The notes: generated by a model from the letters alone, not told the origin. Counted from the first letter of the stretch, positions 16,756 through 28,509 are shown. The stretch: DNA of 64,000 bases from Deinococcus metallilatus (GCF_004758605.1 NZ_CP038512.1:1000001-1064000); one strand, 5' to 3'. Translations and numbers: made by a program.

Positions 16756-17489
16756 GCCGAGGGGCTCCGGTTCTGCCCAGCGTTGGATACGGCCAGATGG
16801 TCAGCAGACATTGAGCAGAAGGTTGCGATTCGGATTCATTCTGTTGTAAACTAAATCCACAAGACGGATTTCGAGACTGAGCTGGTTTCTCCCGTCTCCT
16901 GCGTGCTTCCGGGCGCGCACCGCCCCCCCCATTCTCAGGAGAAGGCAGGAGGAAGACCTTGAAGGGCGGGAGCCTGACGTTCCAGTGCTGAGGGTCTGAC
17001 CGAAAGGGAAAGGTGCCGCCGCGAACAGCAGCGGCTGAAGTCGCCGTGCCAACAGGAGGGAATGCATGACCCAGCAGGCCAGCAGGCAGCCCCACGCCCA
17101 TCCGGAACCTTGCCTGAGCGGCACCAGCGAGCCGTTCACCTCAGCGCCTGACCTTCAGCTCAAGAAGGCCCAGAACATCTTCTGGGGGGAGTCGGGACGG
17201 CGGGCCTGTTCTCCTGGGGAGGCTTCCTGGGCTGAGGGACCGGCCTTCACCCGGCTTCCTGCCGCCGTGCGGGGAGGAGGCTGTAACGGACACCGGGCAG
17301 GTTCGTCCGACAGGCGCCTGCCCATCCGGGTTGACTCGGGTGATCTCATAGCCAATGCGGAGTGTGCCGTTTCCCTGCCCTGAACGCGATAGACCAGAGG
17401 GATGGCTCTGGGCCCACGGCTGTCCCTTCAGAACGCCGCCCCGAGAGGTGACTGAGGCCCGCCTCCCCAACAGGAAATGAGGTCAGACC
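16756..17489. other. 734-bp interval with an orphan promoter and no convincing gene
   Basis: It follows the nadM operon. A good promoter-like pair sits at 16823-16852 (listed separately), followed by a small hairpin (AAATCC, 7-nt loop, GGATTT). Further on is a structured GC-rich stretch around 17000-17055, then AGGAGGGAATGC before an ATG at 17066. The frame from that ATG (105 codons) has atypical codons and low-complexity content, so I do not call it. The strong promoter with no clear gene could drive a small RNA or a long leader of the exporter at 17490. Confidence 0.4.
16823..16852 (+). promoter_or_regulatory. Orphan sigma-70-type promoter
   Basis: TTGCGA at 16823-16828 and TAAACT at 16847-16852 are separated by 18 bp. 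No start codon follows at leaderless distance. The transcript product is unknown. Confidence 0.45.
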
Positions 17490-18974
17490 TTGATACCCCC
17501 CACCCCACCCGCCCCCCTGTCCCCCCGCGACCGCGCCGTGATCCTGATTCTGCTGATCGCCACCTTCGTGGTGATCCTGAACGAGACGATCCTGAATGTG
17601 GCGCTGCCCCGGCTGATGACCGAGTTGCGGGTGGACGCCGCCACCGTGCAGTGGCTCTCCACCGCCTTCATGCTCACGATGGCGGTGGTGATTCCGGTCA
17701 CCGGGTTCCTGCTGCAACGCCTGAGCACCCGCCGCGTATTCTTCAGCGCCATGCTGCTGTTCTGCGCGGGAACGCTGCTGGCGGGCCTCGCGTCCGGCTT
17801 TCCGGTGCTGCTGCTGGCCCGCATCGTCCAGGCCTCGGGGACGGCGATCATGCTGCCCCTGCTGATGACCACCGTCCTCACGCTGGTGCCGCCCGAGCGG
17901 CGCGGCGCCGTGATGGGCAACATCAGCATCGTGATTTCCGTCGCTCCGGCCACCGGGCCGACCATCTCCGGCCTGATTCTCCAGGCGCTGTCCTGGCGCT
18001 TCCTGTTCCTGTTCGTGCTGCCCATCGCCCTGGCGGTGCTGGCCTACGGGGCACGCGCGCTGGTGAATGTCGGTGAGCCGCGGCGCCTGACCCTTGATGT
18101 GCTGTCGGTGCCGCTCTCGGCGCTGGGGTTCGGCGGCGTGGTGTACGCGCTGAGCCGCGTCGGGACCACCCCGGCGGGGCTGGGGAGTCCGGCGGTCAGC
18201 GCCCCGCTGCTGGTCGGGGTCGTCAGCCTGGCGCTGTTCACCTGGCGGCAGCTCGTCCTGGGGCGGCGGGGCGCTCCGCTGCTGGACCTGCGGGCCTTCC
18301 GGTTCCCGATGTTCACGCTGGCCACCGTGCTGATGATGGTCGCCATGCTGGCCCTGTTCGGCGGCGCGATTCTGCTGCCCCTCTACCTCCAGAACATTCG
18401 CGGCCTGGGGTCGCTCCAGACCGGGCTGCTGCTGCTGCCGGGCGGCCTCCTGATGGGCCTGCTGGCGCCCGGCGTGGGGAAACTGTATGACCGCTCCGGC
18501 CCCGCCTGGCTGGCTCCTCCGGGTGCCGCGCTGCTGGCCTTTACGCTTTGGCGGCTGGGCAGCATTACGGCGGACACGTCCGTCTGGACGCTGCTGACCC
18601 TGCACCTCGTGCTGAGCGTGGGGCTGGCCTTGCTCTTCACGCCCCTGTTCACGAGTGGCCTCGGGGCGCTGCCGGTGCACCTCTACTCGCATGGCAGCGC
18701 CCTCCTGAGCACGCTGCAACAGGTGGCGGGTGGTGCCGGAACCGCCCTGCTGATCACGGTGATGACGGGCCGCACCGCCGCGCTCCTCCGGGACGGCGCC
18801 GCTCCGCTCCCGGCCCAGACGGCGGGTCTGCAAGCCGCGTTCGGTGTGGCGGCGGGCATCGCGGTTCTCGCGGTGGTCCTGGCCCTGTTCCTGCGCCGTC
18901 CCGCACCGGCTGCCGATCTGGGTGAACCACTGCCGCACCCGGAAGGCGAACCGGCGGCCCTCTCCACGTCCTGA
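17490..18974 (+). CDS. DHA2-type (EmrB/QacA) multidrug MFS exporter
   Basis: A 494-residue, probably 14-helix proton-coupled drug exporter. The first helix has the DHA2 hallmark LNETILNVALPRLM. Motif A-like ITGFLLQRLSTRRVF and motif C-like VAPATGPTISGLIL follow. It starts with TTG at 17490 after GAGGTCAGACC. The substrate cannot be read from the sequence. A terminator follows directly. No regulator is adjacent, and the 700-bp upstream interval may hold the control region. Confidence 0.9.
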   Translation: MIPPTPPAPLSPRDRAVILILLIATFVVILNETILNVALPRLMTELRVDAATVQWLSTAFMLTMAVVIPVTGFLLQRLSTRRVFFSAMLLFCAGTLLAGLASGFPVLLLARIVQASGTAIMLPLLMTTVLTLVPPERRGAVMGNISIVISVAPATGPTISGLILQALSWRFLFLFVLPIALAVLAYGARALVNVGEPRRLTLDVLSVPLSALGFGGVVYALSRVGTTPAGLGSPAVSAPLLVGVVSLALFTWRQLVLGRRGAPLLDLRAFRFPMFTLATVLMMVAMLALFGGAILLPLYLQNIRGLGSLQTGLLLLPGGLLMGLLAPGVGKLYDRSGPAWLAPPGAALLAFTLWRLGSITADTSVWTLLTLHLVLSVGLALLFTPLFTSGLGALPVHLYSHGSALLSTLQQVAGGAGTALLITVMTGRTAALLRDGAAPLPAQTAGLQAAFGVAAGIAVLAVVLALFLRRPAPAADLGEPLPHPEGEPAALSTS

Positions 18975-18992
18975 AGTTGAAGTGGTCCGTCA

Positions 18993-19020
18993 GGCCGTCC
19001 CGCAGGTGGGGCGGCCTTTT
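18993..19020 (+). terminator. Terminator after the DHA2 exporter
   Basis: A GGCCG-CCC arm pairs with GGGG-CGGCC around CGCAGGT and is followed by TTTT. Confidence 0.75.
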
Positions 19021-19157
19021 CAGCGTGAGGGTGAACGTCGCCTGGCCCTTCTCGATGGGGGCGCTGGGGGGCAGGTCATCCAAACTCTTCCGGAGTGCAT
19101 AGAGCCTGTTGAACCGGTCAGAACGCAGCCGCGCTGACCTTCACCGGAGGAACCCCT

Positions 19158-20078
19158 ATGAGCCACGATCACGAGACGCCCGCCCCCCAGACCCTCGACA
19201 CCCCGCCCCTCGACCGCCGCGCCGCCCTGGGCACGCTCGGCAAATTCGGCCTGGGCGTCGCCGCCTTCGGCCTCGCCGGGTCCCCCGCGCTGGCCGCGCC
19301 CGCGAAGGATATCGACGCGGACGTGCTGAATTTCGCGCTGAACCTCGAATACCTGGAGGCGGCCTTCTACCTGGCCGCCGTGGGCCGCGTCGACGAACTG
19401 CGCGCCATCGGCGGCGGGGCGGACATCCGGCTGCCGGAGAGCCTCGACCGCGCCCGGGGGATGCAGTTCAAGGACGGGAACGTGCAGGCCTACGTGCGCG
19501 ACATCGCCGAGGATGAATTCCAGCACGTCAAGTTCCTGCACGCCGCGCTGGGCAAGGCCGCCGTTCCCCGCCCGGCCCTCGACCTCGCGGGCGCCTTCGA
19601 CGCGGCGGGCCGGGCCGCGAGCGGGGGCAAGATCCGGGGCTTCAATCCCTACGCGAACGACCTGTTCTTCCTGCACGGCGCCTTCATCTTCGAGGACGTG
19701 GGCGTCACGGCCTACAACGGCGCGGCGACCCTCATCACCAACCCCGCCTACCTCCAGGCGGCGGCGGGCATCCTCGCCACCGAGGCCTATCACGCGGGCG
19801 CCATCCGCACCCTGCTGTTCCAGCACCGCTACGAACCGGCAGCGGCGGGCCTGTACGTCGGGCAGGTCGTGGACGCGATCAGTGCCCTGCGCGGCAAGGT
19901 CGGCGGCGGCAAGGACGCGGGCCTCAGCAACGCGCAGGGGGCCGTCATCGCGCCGACCGACGCGCACGGCGCGGCCTACCACCGCACTCCCCGCGAGGTG
20001 CTGAATATCGTGTACCTCGCCCCCGGCGCGCATATGGGCGGCTTCTATCCCAGGGGGTTGAACGGCAACATCAAGTAG
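19158..20078 (+). CDS. Tat-exported ferritin-like protein (PCC13-62 desiccation type)
   Basis: A 306-residue protein with a twin-Arg leader (DRRAAL at about 19-24, hydrophobic stretch to ALAA near 47), so it is probably exported folded. The rest is a ferritin-like four-helix domain with [12 protein letters not shown] and [15 protein letters not shown] carrying the expected acidic and His residues, and [13 protein letters not shown] in the last helix. The group includes plant PCC13-62 desiccation-related proteins and stress proteins of Deinococcus. Metal or oxidant handling is plausible, not shown. CCGGAGGAACCCCT before ATG 19158 is a strong ribosome-binding site. Confidence 0.85.
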   Translation: MSHDHETPAPQTLDTPPLDRRAALGTLGKFGLGVAAFGLAGSPALAAPAKDIDADVLNFALNLEYLEAAFYLAAVGRVDELRAIGGGADIRLPESLDRARGMQFKDGNVQAYVRDIAEDEFQHVKFLHAALGKAAVPRPALDLAGAFDAAGRAASGGKIRGFNPYANDLFFLHGAFIFEDVGVTAYNGAATLITNPAYLQAAAGILATEAYHAGAIRTLLFQHRYEPAAAGLYVGQVVDAISALRGKVGGGKDAGLSNAQGAVIAPTDAHGAAYHRTPREVLNIVYLAPGAHMGGFYPRGLNGNIK

Positions 20079-20093
20079 CGGTCGGCCGTCAGC

Positions 20094-20134
20094 AAAAGAA
20101 GGGCTGCCTCAGCGAGGTACGGTCCTTCTTTTTA
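20094..20134. terminator. Bidirectional terminator between the ferritin-like gene and meaB
   Basis: AAGAAGG and CCTTCTT arms enclose an inner CTGCCTC/GAGGTACGG stem. T-rich runs follow on both strands. The last bases overlap the meaB stop codon. Confidence 0.8.
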
Positions 20135-21082
20135 TGCCTGGGTAGGGGAGAGGAGCCTCTGGACGCCCTGCACTGGCGTCAGATTGCCTGCCAGCACTTC
20201 CGCGCGCAGTGCCCGCAGCTTTTCCGTGTCCAGCCCGGCCTGAAACGCCCGCCACGCCGCCTCGCGCAGCAGGTCGTCGAACCAGAGGGCGGTCTGGGCG
20301 CGGCGTTTGGCGGCCACGTCCACCGCTTGCCGGTAGGCGCCCACCGCCTCCCACACCTGGGGGATGCCTGCCCCGGTCAGGGCGGAAGCCTGGAGCGCCC
20401 GCGGTCGCCAGGGTACGCCCTTCGGGGTCAGGAGTTTGAGGGCGGCCGTGAGTTCCGTCTGGGCGCGGGTGGCCGCTTTGGGATCGGTGTCCGCTTTGTT
20501 CACCACGCACAGGTCGGCCAGTTCCATGATCCCGCGCTTGATGCCCTGAAGCTCGTCCCCGGCGTTGGGCAGCGCCAGCAGCAGGAAAAGGTCGGTCATG
20601 GCCGCCACTTGCGTCTCGGACTGGCCCACGCCGACCGTTTCCACCAGGATCACGTCATAGCCCGCCGCCTCGCAGAGCGTGATCGCCTCGCGGGTGCGCC
20701 GCGCCACCCCGCCCAGCGTGCCGCCGCTGGGACTGGGGCGGATAAAGGCGCCCTCGTGGACGGTCAGCCGGGGCATCCGCGTCTTGTCGCCCATGATGCT
20801 GCCGCCGGTGCGCGCGCTGCTGGGGTCCACCGCCAGCACGGCGACCCGGTGCCCGGCGTCGGCCAGCCAGGTGCCCAGTGCCTCGATAAAGGTGCTTTTG
20901 CCGACCCCCGGTACGCCCGTCAGGCCCACCCGCACCGACTTTCCCGCGTGGGGCAGGACTTCGGCCAGCAGCGCCTGCGCCTGCGCCTCATGGTCGGTGC
21001 GGGTGCTTTCGCTGAGGGTGATGGCGCGGGCGAGGGCGCGGCGGTTGCCGGAGAGGAGAGGGGCAGCGAGGGGGTGAGGCAT
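20132..21082 (-). CDS. meaB: MeaB-type G-protein chaperone of methylmalonyl-CoA mutase
   Basis: A 316-residue P-loop GTPase that guards cofactor loading and integrity of methylmalonyl-CoA mutase (older annotations: ArgK or LAO/AO ATPase). Visible motifs are [12 protein letters not shown] (Walker A), [33 protein letters not shown] (switch II region) and the base-specific VVNKAD. The mutase itself lies 4.4 kb away at 25526-27709 on the same strand. ATG 21082 gives the usual family length; the open frame extends 22 codons further upstream without support. Confidence 0.92.
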   Translation of the reverse strand: MPHPLAAPLLSGNRRALARAITLSESTRTDHEAQAQALLAEVLPHAGKSVRVGLTGVPGVGKSTFIEALGTWLADAGHRVAVLAVDPSSARTGGSIMGDKTRMPRLTVHEGAFIRPSPSGGTLGGVARRTREAITLCEAAGYDVILVETVGVGQSETQVAAMTDLFLLLALPNAGDELQGIKRGIMELADLCVVNKADTDPKAATRAQTELTAALKLLTPKGVPWRPRALQASALTGAGIPQVWEAVGAYRQAVDVAAKRRAQTALWFDDLLREAAWRAFQAGLDTEKLRALRAEVLAGNLTPVQGVQRLLSPTQA

Positions 21083-21178
21083 AGGGAAGGCGGCGGGGCA
21101 GCGTACCTCCGGCCAGCTTAGCGCCACGGCGGTGTATACTGCCCCCATTCCAACTGGTCAGACCACTTGTGGAGGACT

Positions 21179-22621
21179 ATGAACACCACTTCGTCACCGC
21201 CTGTTCCCGGCGACATTCAGGCCATCTTCGAGGCGCAGCGGGCACACCGCCTGCGGATGGCGCAGACGGACGCTGCCCCGCGACAGGCCATCCTGCGCCG
21301 CCTGCGAGACGCGATCAACCGGCATCGGGTCAGGCTGGCGGAGGCCCTCGCATCCGACCTGGGCAAGAGCCGCGCCGAGGCCGAAATCACCGAGCTGCAT
21401 TCCGTGGTCGGGGAATTGAACCACGCCGTCGCCCACCTGCCACGCTGGATGCGGCCCCGACCGGTAGCGACGCCCGCCACGCTGCTCGGCTCGCGCAGCC
21501 GGGTGGTGCCCGAAGCCCGCGGCGTGACGCTGATTCTCAGTCCCTGGAACTACCCGGTGAACCTCGCGCTCGCGCCGCTGGTCGCCAGCCTCGCGGCGGG
21601 GAACACCGTCATTCTCAAACCCAGCGAGAAGGCGCCCGCGACGGGCCATGCGCTGCGTGCCTTGCTGGAGGAGGTCTTCGAACCGCACCTCGTCGCCGTG
21701 GTGGAGGGCGGCCCGGACGTGGCGGAGGCGCTGACCCGCCTGCCCTTCGACCACATCTTCTTCACGGGCAGCGGTGAGATCGGGCGCCGGGTGATGGAGG
21801 CCGCCGCGCAGAACCTCACGCCGGTCACGCTGGAACTGGGCGGCAAGAGTCCGGCCATTCTCGGGCAAGGGGCCGACCTTCACCTCGCCGCCGAACGCAT
21901 CGGCTGGGGCAAGTTCCTGAACGCGGGGCAGACCTGCGTGGCTCCCGACTACGTGCTGGTGCCGGAGGCGCAGCATGACGGGTTCGTGGAGCGGCTGCGG
22001 GAGGTGGTCAGGCGCCGTTACGGGTCCGGCCCCGACACGCTGAAGGATTTCGGGCGGCTGGTGGACGCTGCGAGCGTGCAGCGGCTGGAGCGTCTGACCC
22101 GCGAAAGCGTGGAGGCCGGGGCGCGGGTGGTGTGCGGCGGGCAGTTCGACGCCGGGAAACGCTTCATCTCGCCCACGCTGGTCACGCACGTCACGCCCGA
22201 GATGCCGCTGATGCGCCAGGAACTCTTCGGCCCGGTCCTGCCCATCCTGCCCTACCGCGACCTGGAAGACGCGCTGGCGCTGGTGCGGCGGCTGGATACG
22301 CCGCTGGCCCTGTACGTCTTCACCCGCGACCCGGACGAGGCCGAGCAGGTGCGCCGCGAGACGCGCAGCGGCGGCCTGGTGGTCAATGGAACCGTCGTTC
22401 ACCTCACCAACCCGAACCTGCCCTTCGGCGGCATCGGCCCCAGCGGGATGGGCAGCTACCACGGCGAGTACGGCTTCCGCGCCTTCAGCCACGAACGCGC
22501 CGTGCTGCACGAGGCGGCCCTCAGCCCCACTCAACTGAGCTTTCCGCCCTACGGCCGCCCTGCTCCCCGTTTCAGTGCCTGGCTGCTGCGCCAGATGGAA
22601 CGCACGCTGCCTTCGGGTTAG
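21179..22621 (+). CDS. Aldehyde dehydrogenase, class 3-like
   Basis: A 480-residue NAD(P)-dependent enzyme that oxidises aldehydes to acids. SPWNYPVNL (121-129), FTGSGEIGRRV (195-205), general base Glu219 in LELGGKSP and nucleophile Cys253 in NAGQTCVAP are all present. PFGGIGPSGMGSYHGEYGF near residue 415 matches the short, dimeric class 3 or fatty-aldehyde group. GGAGGACT directly precedes ATG 21179, and TATACT about 40 bp upstream is a good -10. Likely role: detoxification of lipid or aromatic aldehydes. Confidence 0.92.
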   Translation: MNTTSSPPVPGDIQAIFEAQRAHRLRMAQTDAAPRQAILRRLRDAINRHRVRLAEALASDLGKSRAEAEITELHSVVGELNHAVAHLPRWMRPRPVATPATLLGSRSRVVPEARGVTLILSPWNYPVNLALAPLVASLAAGNTVILKPSEKAPATGHALRALLEEVFEPHLVAVVEGGPDVAEALTRLPFDHIFFTGSGEIGRRVMEAAAQNLTPVTLELGGKSPAILGQGADLHLAAERIGWGKFLNAGQTCVAPDYVLVPEAQHDGFVERLREVVRRRYGSGPDTLKDFGRLVDAASVQRLERLTRESVEAGARVVCGGQFDAGKRFISPTLVTHVTPEMPLMRQELFGPVLPILPYRDLEDALALVRRLDTPLALYVFTRDPDEAEQVRRETRSGGLVVNGTVVHLTNPNLPFGGIGPSGMGSYHGEYGFRAFSHERAVLHEAALSPTQLSFPPYGRPAPRFSAWLLRQMERTLPSG

Positions 22622-22659
22622 GGCTGAGGACGGACGTGATTCAGAAAGAGGGCGCGTGC

Positions 22660-22850
22660 AGCAGGACTTTTTTCGCTCCTCCCCCTTGAACGCCATTACA
22701 GGCAGGGCGCGCAGAACCGTTTTTCTCGTCTGGCACGAGGGCGTGCCTCACCCGTCACCCCCCTCCTCAACCCTCTCCTGCGGAGCTGTACCGGTCTGCT
22801 CCGCAGCTTTGCAAGTCCCCCGCAAGGGGAGAGGGAGAAAAAATCTGTTC
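22660..22850. repeat. GC-rich hairpin repeat, inner part inverted relative to other copies
   Basis: The left end reads GTGCAGCAGGAC, then a T-run and CTCCTCCCCCTTG. The right end is its inverted form (CAAGGGGAGAGGGAG then A-run). 22703-22740 matches the tail of the 7.3-kb copy on the opposite strand (CGTGCCAGACGAGAAAAACG). CTGCGGAGC and GCTCCGCAG arms form a central hairpin around the shared ACCGGTACA. Confidence 0.65.
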
Positions 22851-22896
22851 ATTCTGGTCAGACCTCTGACCTGCTTTTCAGAAGGGAGCTTCCCCC

Positions 22897-23601
22897 ATGA
22901 CCCTGCCCCGCCGCCCCGCCCTTCACGCCGAGGAGGTTCTGCTGGCCCGCCTGCTGGACGGTCACTATCCCCCCGGCACCGCCCTGCCCGCCGAGCGCGA
23001 ACTGGCCGCCGAACTGGGCGTGACCCGCCCCACGCTGCGCGAGGCCCTGCAACGCCTGGCCCGCGACGGCCTGCTGGACATCCGGCAGGGCAAATCCACC
23101 CTGGCCCGCGACCCCCGCGAGGGCGGCCTGACTGTCCTGGCGCACCTGGCCGCGCGCGGCGGGCTGAACGGGCTGATTCCCGATCTGCTGGACCTGCGCG
23201 CCGCACTGCTGCCCCACTGGACCACCGCCGCTGTCGCTTGCCCGGCCGCCGCCGCCGAACTGGCCGACCTGCTGGCCGAGGTTCCCCGCGAGAGGGAAGA
23301 TGACGCCGCCGTCTGGGCGTCCTTCGACTGGCGGGTGCAGAGCGCGGTGGCCCGGCTGAGCGGCAACGCGCTGGCCCCGATGCTGCTGGGCAGTTTCCGG
23401 GGCGTATTCGCGGCGGCGGGAGCAGTTTACTTTGCTTCTCCCGAGCGCCGCGCCCGCTCGCGCCGCTACTACGCCGAACTGCGTGAGGCCGCGCGGCGGG
23501 GTGACGCCGACGAGGCCGCCCACCTCGCCCGGGAGGTCGCCGCCGACAGCCTGAGGCTCTGGCAGCAGGCGCAGGAGGGAGAGAAGGCTCCCCGTGTTTG
23601 A
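22897..23601 (+). CDS. GntR/FadR-type transcriptional regulator
   Basis: A 234-residue regulator. Residues about 12-70 are a winged helix-turn-helix with the GntR signature LPAERELAAELGVTRPTLRE and the wing GLLDIRQGKSTLA. The remainder is mostly helical, like the FadR/FCD-type effector domain that binds acyl-CoA or small acids. Its last codons overlap the next gene (GTG 23594 inside it), so it probably controls the coupled fatty-acid hydroxylase-like gene. GGGAGCTTCCCCC precedes the ATG. Confidence 0.88.
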   Translation: MTLPRRPALHAEEVLLARLLDGHYPPGTALPAERELAAELGVTRPTLREALQRLARDGLLDIRQGKSTLARDPREGGLTVLAHLAARGGLNGLIPDLLDLRAALLPHWTTAAVACPAAAAELADLLAEVPREREDDAAVWASFDWRVQSAVARLSGNALAPMLLGSFRGVFAAAGAVYFASPERRARSRRYYAELREAARRGDADEAAHLAREVAADSLRLWQQAQEGEKAPRV

Positions 23602-24460
23602 CCTGATCCAGAAGGCCGTTCCCTTCTTCATCCTCTCGCTGGTGCTGGAGTGGGCCGCCTACTTCTTCCTGCGCGAGAAGGACGAGGCGGCGGGGCACAA
23701 CTACCCCGGCTATGGCACGGCGGACACCCTGACCAGCCTGAGCATGGGCATCGGGAACGTGCTGGTCAACGTGGTGTGGAAGGGCGTGGTCGTGACCCTC
23801 TACGCGGCGCTCTACACGCTCACGCCGCTGCGGATGCCCGCCCACGCCTGGTGGGCCTGGGTGCTGCTGTTCTTTCTGGACGACTTCGCCTACTACTGGT
23901 TTCACCGCGTCAGCCACGAGGTCCGGCTGTTCTGGGCGTCGCACGTCGTCCACCACTCCAGCCAGCACTACAACTTCTCCACGGCGCTGCGCCAGACCTG
24001 GGTGCCGATGACCGCGCTGCCCTTCTGGCTGCTGCTGCCGCTGCTGGGCTTCGAGCCGTGGATGGTGCTGCTGGCGCAGAGCTGGAACCTGCTGTACCAG
24101 TTTTTTGTCCACACCGAGCGCGTCGGGCGGCTGCATGCCTGGATCGAGGCCGCCCTCAACACCCCCAGCCACCACCGCGCCCACCACGGCAGCAATCCCC
24201 TGTATCTCGACCGCAACTACGCGGGCATCCTGATCATCTGGGACCGGCTGCTCGGCACCTTCCAGCCCGAAACCGAGCGCGTCCGGTACGGGTTGGTCCA
24301 CAACATCCACACCCACAACCCCGTGACGGTCGCTTTCCACGAGTTCGCCGCCCTGTGGCGCGACGTGCGGGCGGCACGGACCTGGCGTGACCGCCTGGGC
24401 TACCTGTTCGGCCCGCCCGGCTGGCAACCCGCGCCGCCCACGGGGAGGGAGAGGGGTTGA
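23594..24460 (+). CDS. Sterol desaturase/fatty acid hydroxylase family membrane enzyme
   Basis: A 288-residue integral membrane di-iron enzyme. It has several hydrophobic helices (about 8-25, 45-75, 88-103 and 135-160) and the eight-His pattern: HRVSH (104-108), HVVHH (117-121) and HHRAHH (about 194-199). Family members hydroxylate or desaturate lipids, sterols or carotenoids. Here a lipid is likely, given the coupled FadR-like regulator. The GTG start overlaps the regulator stop by 8 bases. Confidence 0.9.
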   Translation: MFDLIQKAVPFFILSLVLEWAAYFFLREKDEAAGHNYPGYGTADTLTSLSMGIGNVLVNVVWKGVVVTLYAALYTLTPLRMPAHAWWAWVLLFFLDDFAYYWFHRVSHEVRLFWASHVVHHSSQHYNFSTALRQTWVPMTALPFWLLLPLLGFEPWMVLLAQSWNLLYQFFVHTERVGRLHAWIEAALNTPSHHRAHHGSNPLYLDRNYAGILIIWDRLLGTFQPETERVRYGLVHNIHTHNPVTVAFHEFAALWRDVRAARTWRDRLGYLFGPPGWQPAPPTGRERG

Positions 24461-24483
24461 GCCTCACGCTGGCATTCCCAGGG

Positions 24484-24900
24484 TCAGCACTTCACCCGCT
24501 GGGGCACGGGGCGCAGGTAGGAACGCAGCGAGGCCGTCACTCCCGGCGCCCGGTAACCGCTTTCCTTCACCAGCCGCCCACGGGCATCAAAGCTGCCGCG
24601 CAGGTCCAGCACCCGTCCGGCAAAACCCGTCTGCCGGATCGTGACCCCGGTGAGCCTTCCGGCCCGGTCATAACTCTGCGTGACATGCAGGACATTGTCG
24701 GGGTAACGGTGCCCGTACTCCAGCGAGCGCACGTGGCCCTGCCCGTCCACCCGGTAACGCACGCCGTCTTGCGAACAGACCCGCAATCCTGCCGTGATGG
24801 GCGCTGTCGGAGCTGGCTTCAGGGAGGGGACGGGCGGCAGGCTGTCCGCGGAGGCGCAGGTAAGAGCCAGCGGCAGCAGAACAGGCAGGAGGCGGCGCAT
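24484..24900 (-). CDS. Secreted protein, paralogue of the upstream gene, function unknown
   Basis: A 138-residue protein with an N-terminal signal (MRRLLPVLLPLALTCASA). The mature part has beta-rich repeats built on YDxxGRL (SYDRAGRLTGV and SFDARGRLVKESG), ending RSYLRPVPQRVKC. The C-terminal pattern FDARGRLVKESGYRAPG parallels YDPRGLLLHESGTRRPG in the protein encoded just upstream, and both end shortly after a Cys, so they are tandem duplicates. Two mature Cys (in VCSQDG and the last residue) may form a disulfide. No family is recognised; the repeats faintly resemble YD/RHS-type strands. Confidence 0.65.
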   Translation of the reverse strand: MRRLLPVLLPLALTCASADSLPPVPSLKPAPTAPITAGLRVCSQDGVRYRVDGQGHVRSLEYGHRYPDNVLHVTQSYDRAGRLTGVTIRQTGFAGRVLDLRGSFDARGRLVKESGYRAPGVTASLRSYLRPVPQRVKC

Positions 24901-24939
24901 GTCGCAGGTACGTCCGCCCCCTGGCCCCGGTTCCCCGCT

Positions 24940-25452
24940 TCAGGCCGGGCAGCGGCCCAGGCGCAGCGCCGCGGTGTCGAGGCGACCGAGGCGGCGCAGG
25001 TCGGCGTTCCAGCCGGGACGGCGCGTGCCGGACTCGTGGAGCAGCAGTCCGCGCGGGTCGTACTCGGCGGTCACGTTGTACAGCAGCCCCGAGAGGCCCG
25101 ACGCGCTGCCCGTCGCCAGCCGCAGACGCCCCGCCGCGTCGTAGTAGCCGGTGAAGGCGATGGAATTGTCCGGTTCCCGCTGGTCATAGCGCACCAGGCG
25201 CGGCGTGCCCTTGGCGTCCACCAGCACGCTGAGGCGGGGTTGACCGGAGCGGTCGAGGCAGTTCGCCGCCACGGGGGCGGACCGCAAGGCGCCGCTGCGC
25301 TCCAGCAGCCGCACCTGCGCCGTCTCCCGCGCCACCTGCACGCGGGCCTCCTGCACGGCGGTCGGCTGGCGCGGCGGCGCCGTCTGCGCCAGGGCAGGTG
25401 CGGCGGCCAGCAGCAGGGGGGCGAGGGAGGCGATCAGCTGGTGAGGCTTCAT
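24940..25452 (-). CDS. Secreted protein, first of a tandem paralogous pair
   Basis: A 170-residue protein with a clear signal peptide (MKPHQLIASLAPLLLAAAPALA, cleavage after ALA). The mature part begins with a charged helix (about 30-55), then a beta-rich region with YYDAAGRLRLATG and EYDPRGLLLHESG, ending LGRCPA. It shares its last half with the next gene, 39 bp downstream in the same direction. Two Cys (AANCLD and LGRC) match the spacing seen in the partner. Function unknown. Confidence 0.65.
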   Translation of the reverse strand: MKPHQLIASLAPLLLAAAPALAQTAPPRQPTAVQEARVQVARETAQVRLLERSGALRSAPVAANCLDRSGQPRLSVLVDAKGTPRLVRYDQREPDNSIAFTGYYDAAGRLRLATGSASGLSGLLYNVTAEYDPRGLLLHESGTRRPGWNADLRRLGRLDTAALRLGRCPA

Positions 25453-25525
25453 GCCCCCTTGTACCCTCTGTGTGTGAGTGAGCCTGGGGAGTGAGACTCA
25501 TGGTTCTTTCACATGCACGCTCCCC

Positions 25526-27709
<2,184 letters not shown>

Positions 27710-27806
27710 GGCAAGTCCTCCGTCTGTCCCGCATGATGCCACGCAGCGAACGAACGGGCGTTAGGCGCGGCCACGTGCCCGTTCCTTTCCGCTAAATGAG
27801 GAATGT

Positions 27807-27812
27807 TAGACT
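27807..27812 (+). promoter_or_regulatory. -10 box of rpe-comB
   Basis: TAGACT is followed by 7 nt and the GTG at 27820; it decides for that start over ATG 27796. Confidence 0.5.
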
Positions 27813-27819
27813 GCGGGAC

Positions 27820-28509
27820 GTGACCTCCGATGCAGCGGCCTCTCCCTCCTCCCGGGCGGCGCGGGTGAAGCTCGCTCCCAGCCTGCTCTCCTGCGACTTC
27901 ACCCAGCTCGGGGCGGAGCTGAACCGGATCGTGACCGCCGATTACGTGCATGTGGACGTGATGGACGGCCTCTTCGTGCCCAACATCTCCTTTGGCTTCC
28001 CCATCCTGGCCGCTGCCCGCCGCGCCAGTCCCCTCTTCATGGACGTTCACCTGATGATCGAACGGCCCGAACGCTACCTGCGCGAGTTCGCGGAGGCGGG
28101 CGCGGACGGGATGACAGTTCATGTGGAGGCCACGCCGCACATTCACCGCGCCGTGGGCATGATCCACGAACTCGGCAAGCGGGCGGGCGTCAGCCTCAAT
28201 CCCGGCACGCCCCTGGAGGCGGTGCGGCCCGTACTGAGTGACGTGGACCTGGTGCTGGTGATGAGCGTGAATCCCGGCTTCGGCGGGCAGAAATTCATCC
28301 CGCAGAGCGTGGAGCGCATCCGCACGGTGCGCCGCTGGCTGGATGAACTGGGCAGCGCTGCCGAACTGGAAGTGGACGGCGGCGTCACCCCGCAGAATGC
28401 CCGCCTGCTGGCCGACGCGGGCGCGACGGTTCTGGTTGCGGGGAGCAGCGTCTTTGGGCCGCAGGGGCCGGAGGTGGGGCTCGCCCGGTTGAGAGAGGCC
28501 CTCGCTTGA
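27820..28509 (+). CDS. rpe: Ribulose-phosphate 3-epimerase
   Basis: A 229-residue TIM-barrel enzyme of the pentose phosphate pathway, converting ribulose 5-phosphate to xylulose 5-phosphate. Metal and catalytic residues lie in [42 protein letters not shown] and LEVDGGV. The GTG start at 27820 is preferred because of the leaderless -10 signal; an ATG eight codons earlier is in frame. The stop overlaps the comB TTG start. Confidence 0.93.
   Translation: MTSDAAASPSSRAARVKLAPSLLSCDFTQLGAELNRIVTADYVHVDVMDGLFVPNISFGFPILAAARRASPLFMDVHLMIERPERYLREFAEAGADGMTVHVEATPHIHRAVGMIHELGKRAGVSLNPGTPLEAVRPVLSDVDLVLVMSVNPGFGGQKFIPQSVERIRTVRRWLDELGSAAELEVDGGVTPQNARLLADAGATVLVAGSSVFGPQGPEVGLARLREALA

Noticed and set aside
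17066..17383. 105-codon open frame preceded by AGGAGGGAATGC
   Set aside because: Despite a good ribosome-binding sequence, the translation is low-complexity, has atypical codon use and shows no family text; kept only as a remark in the intergenic entry.
17346..18938. 530-codon minus-strand open frame opposite the DHA2 exporter
   Set aside because: Gln/His/Arg-rich composition typical of the antisense of a GC-rich gene; the plus strand encodes a clear transporter.
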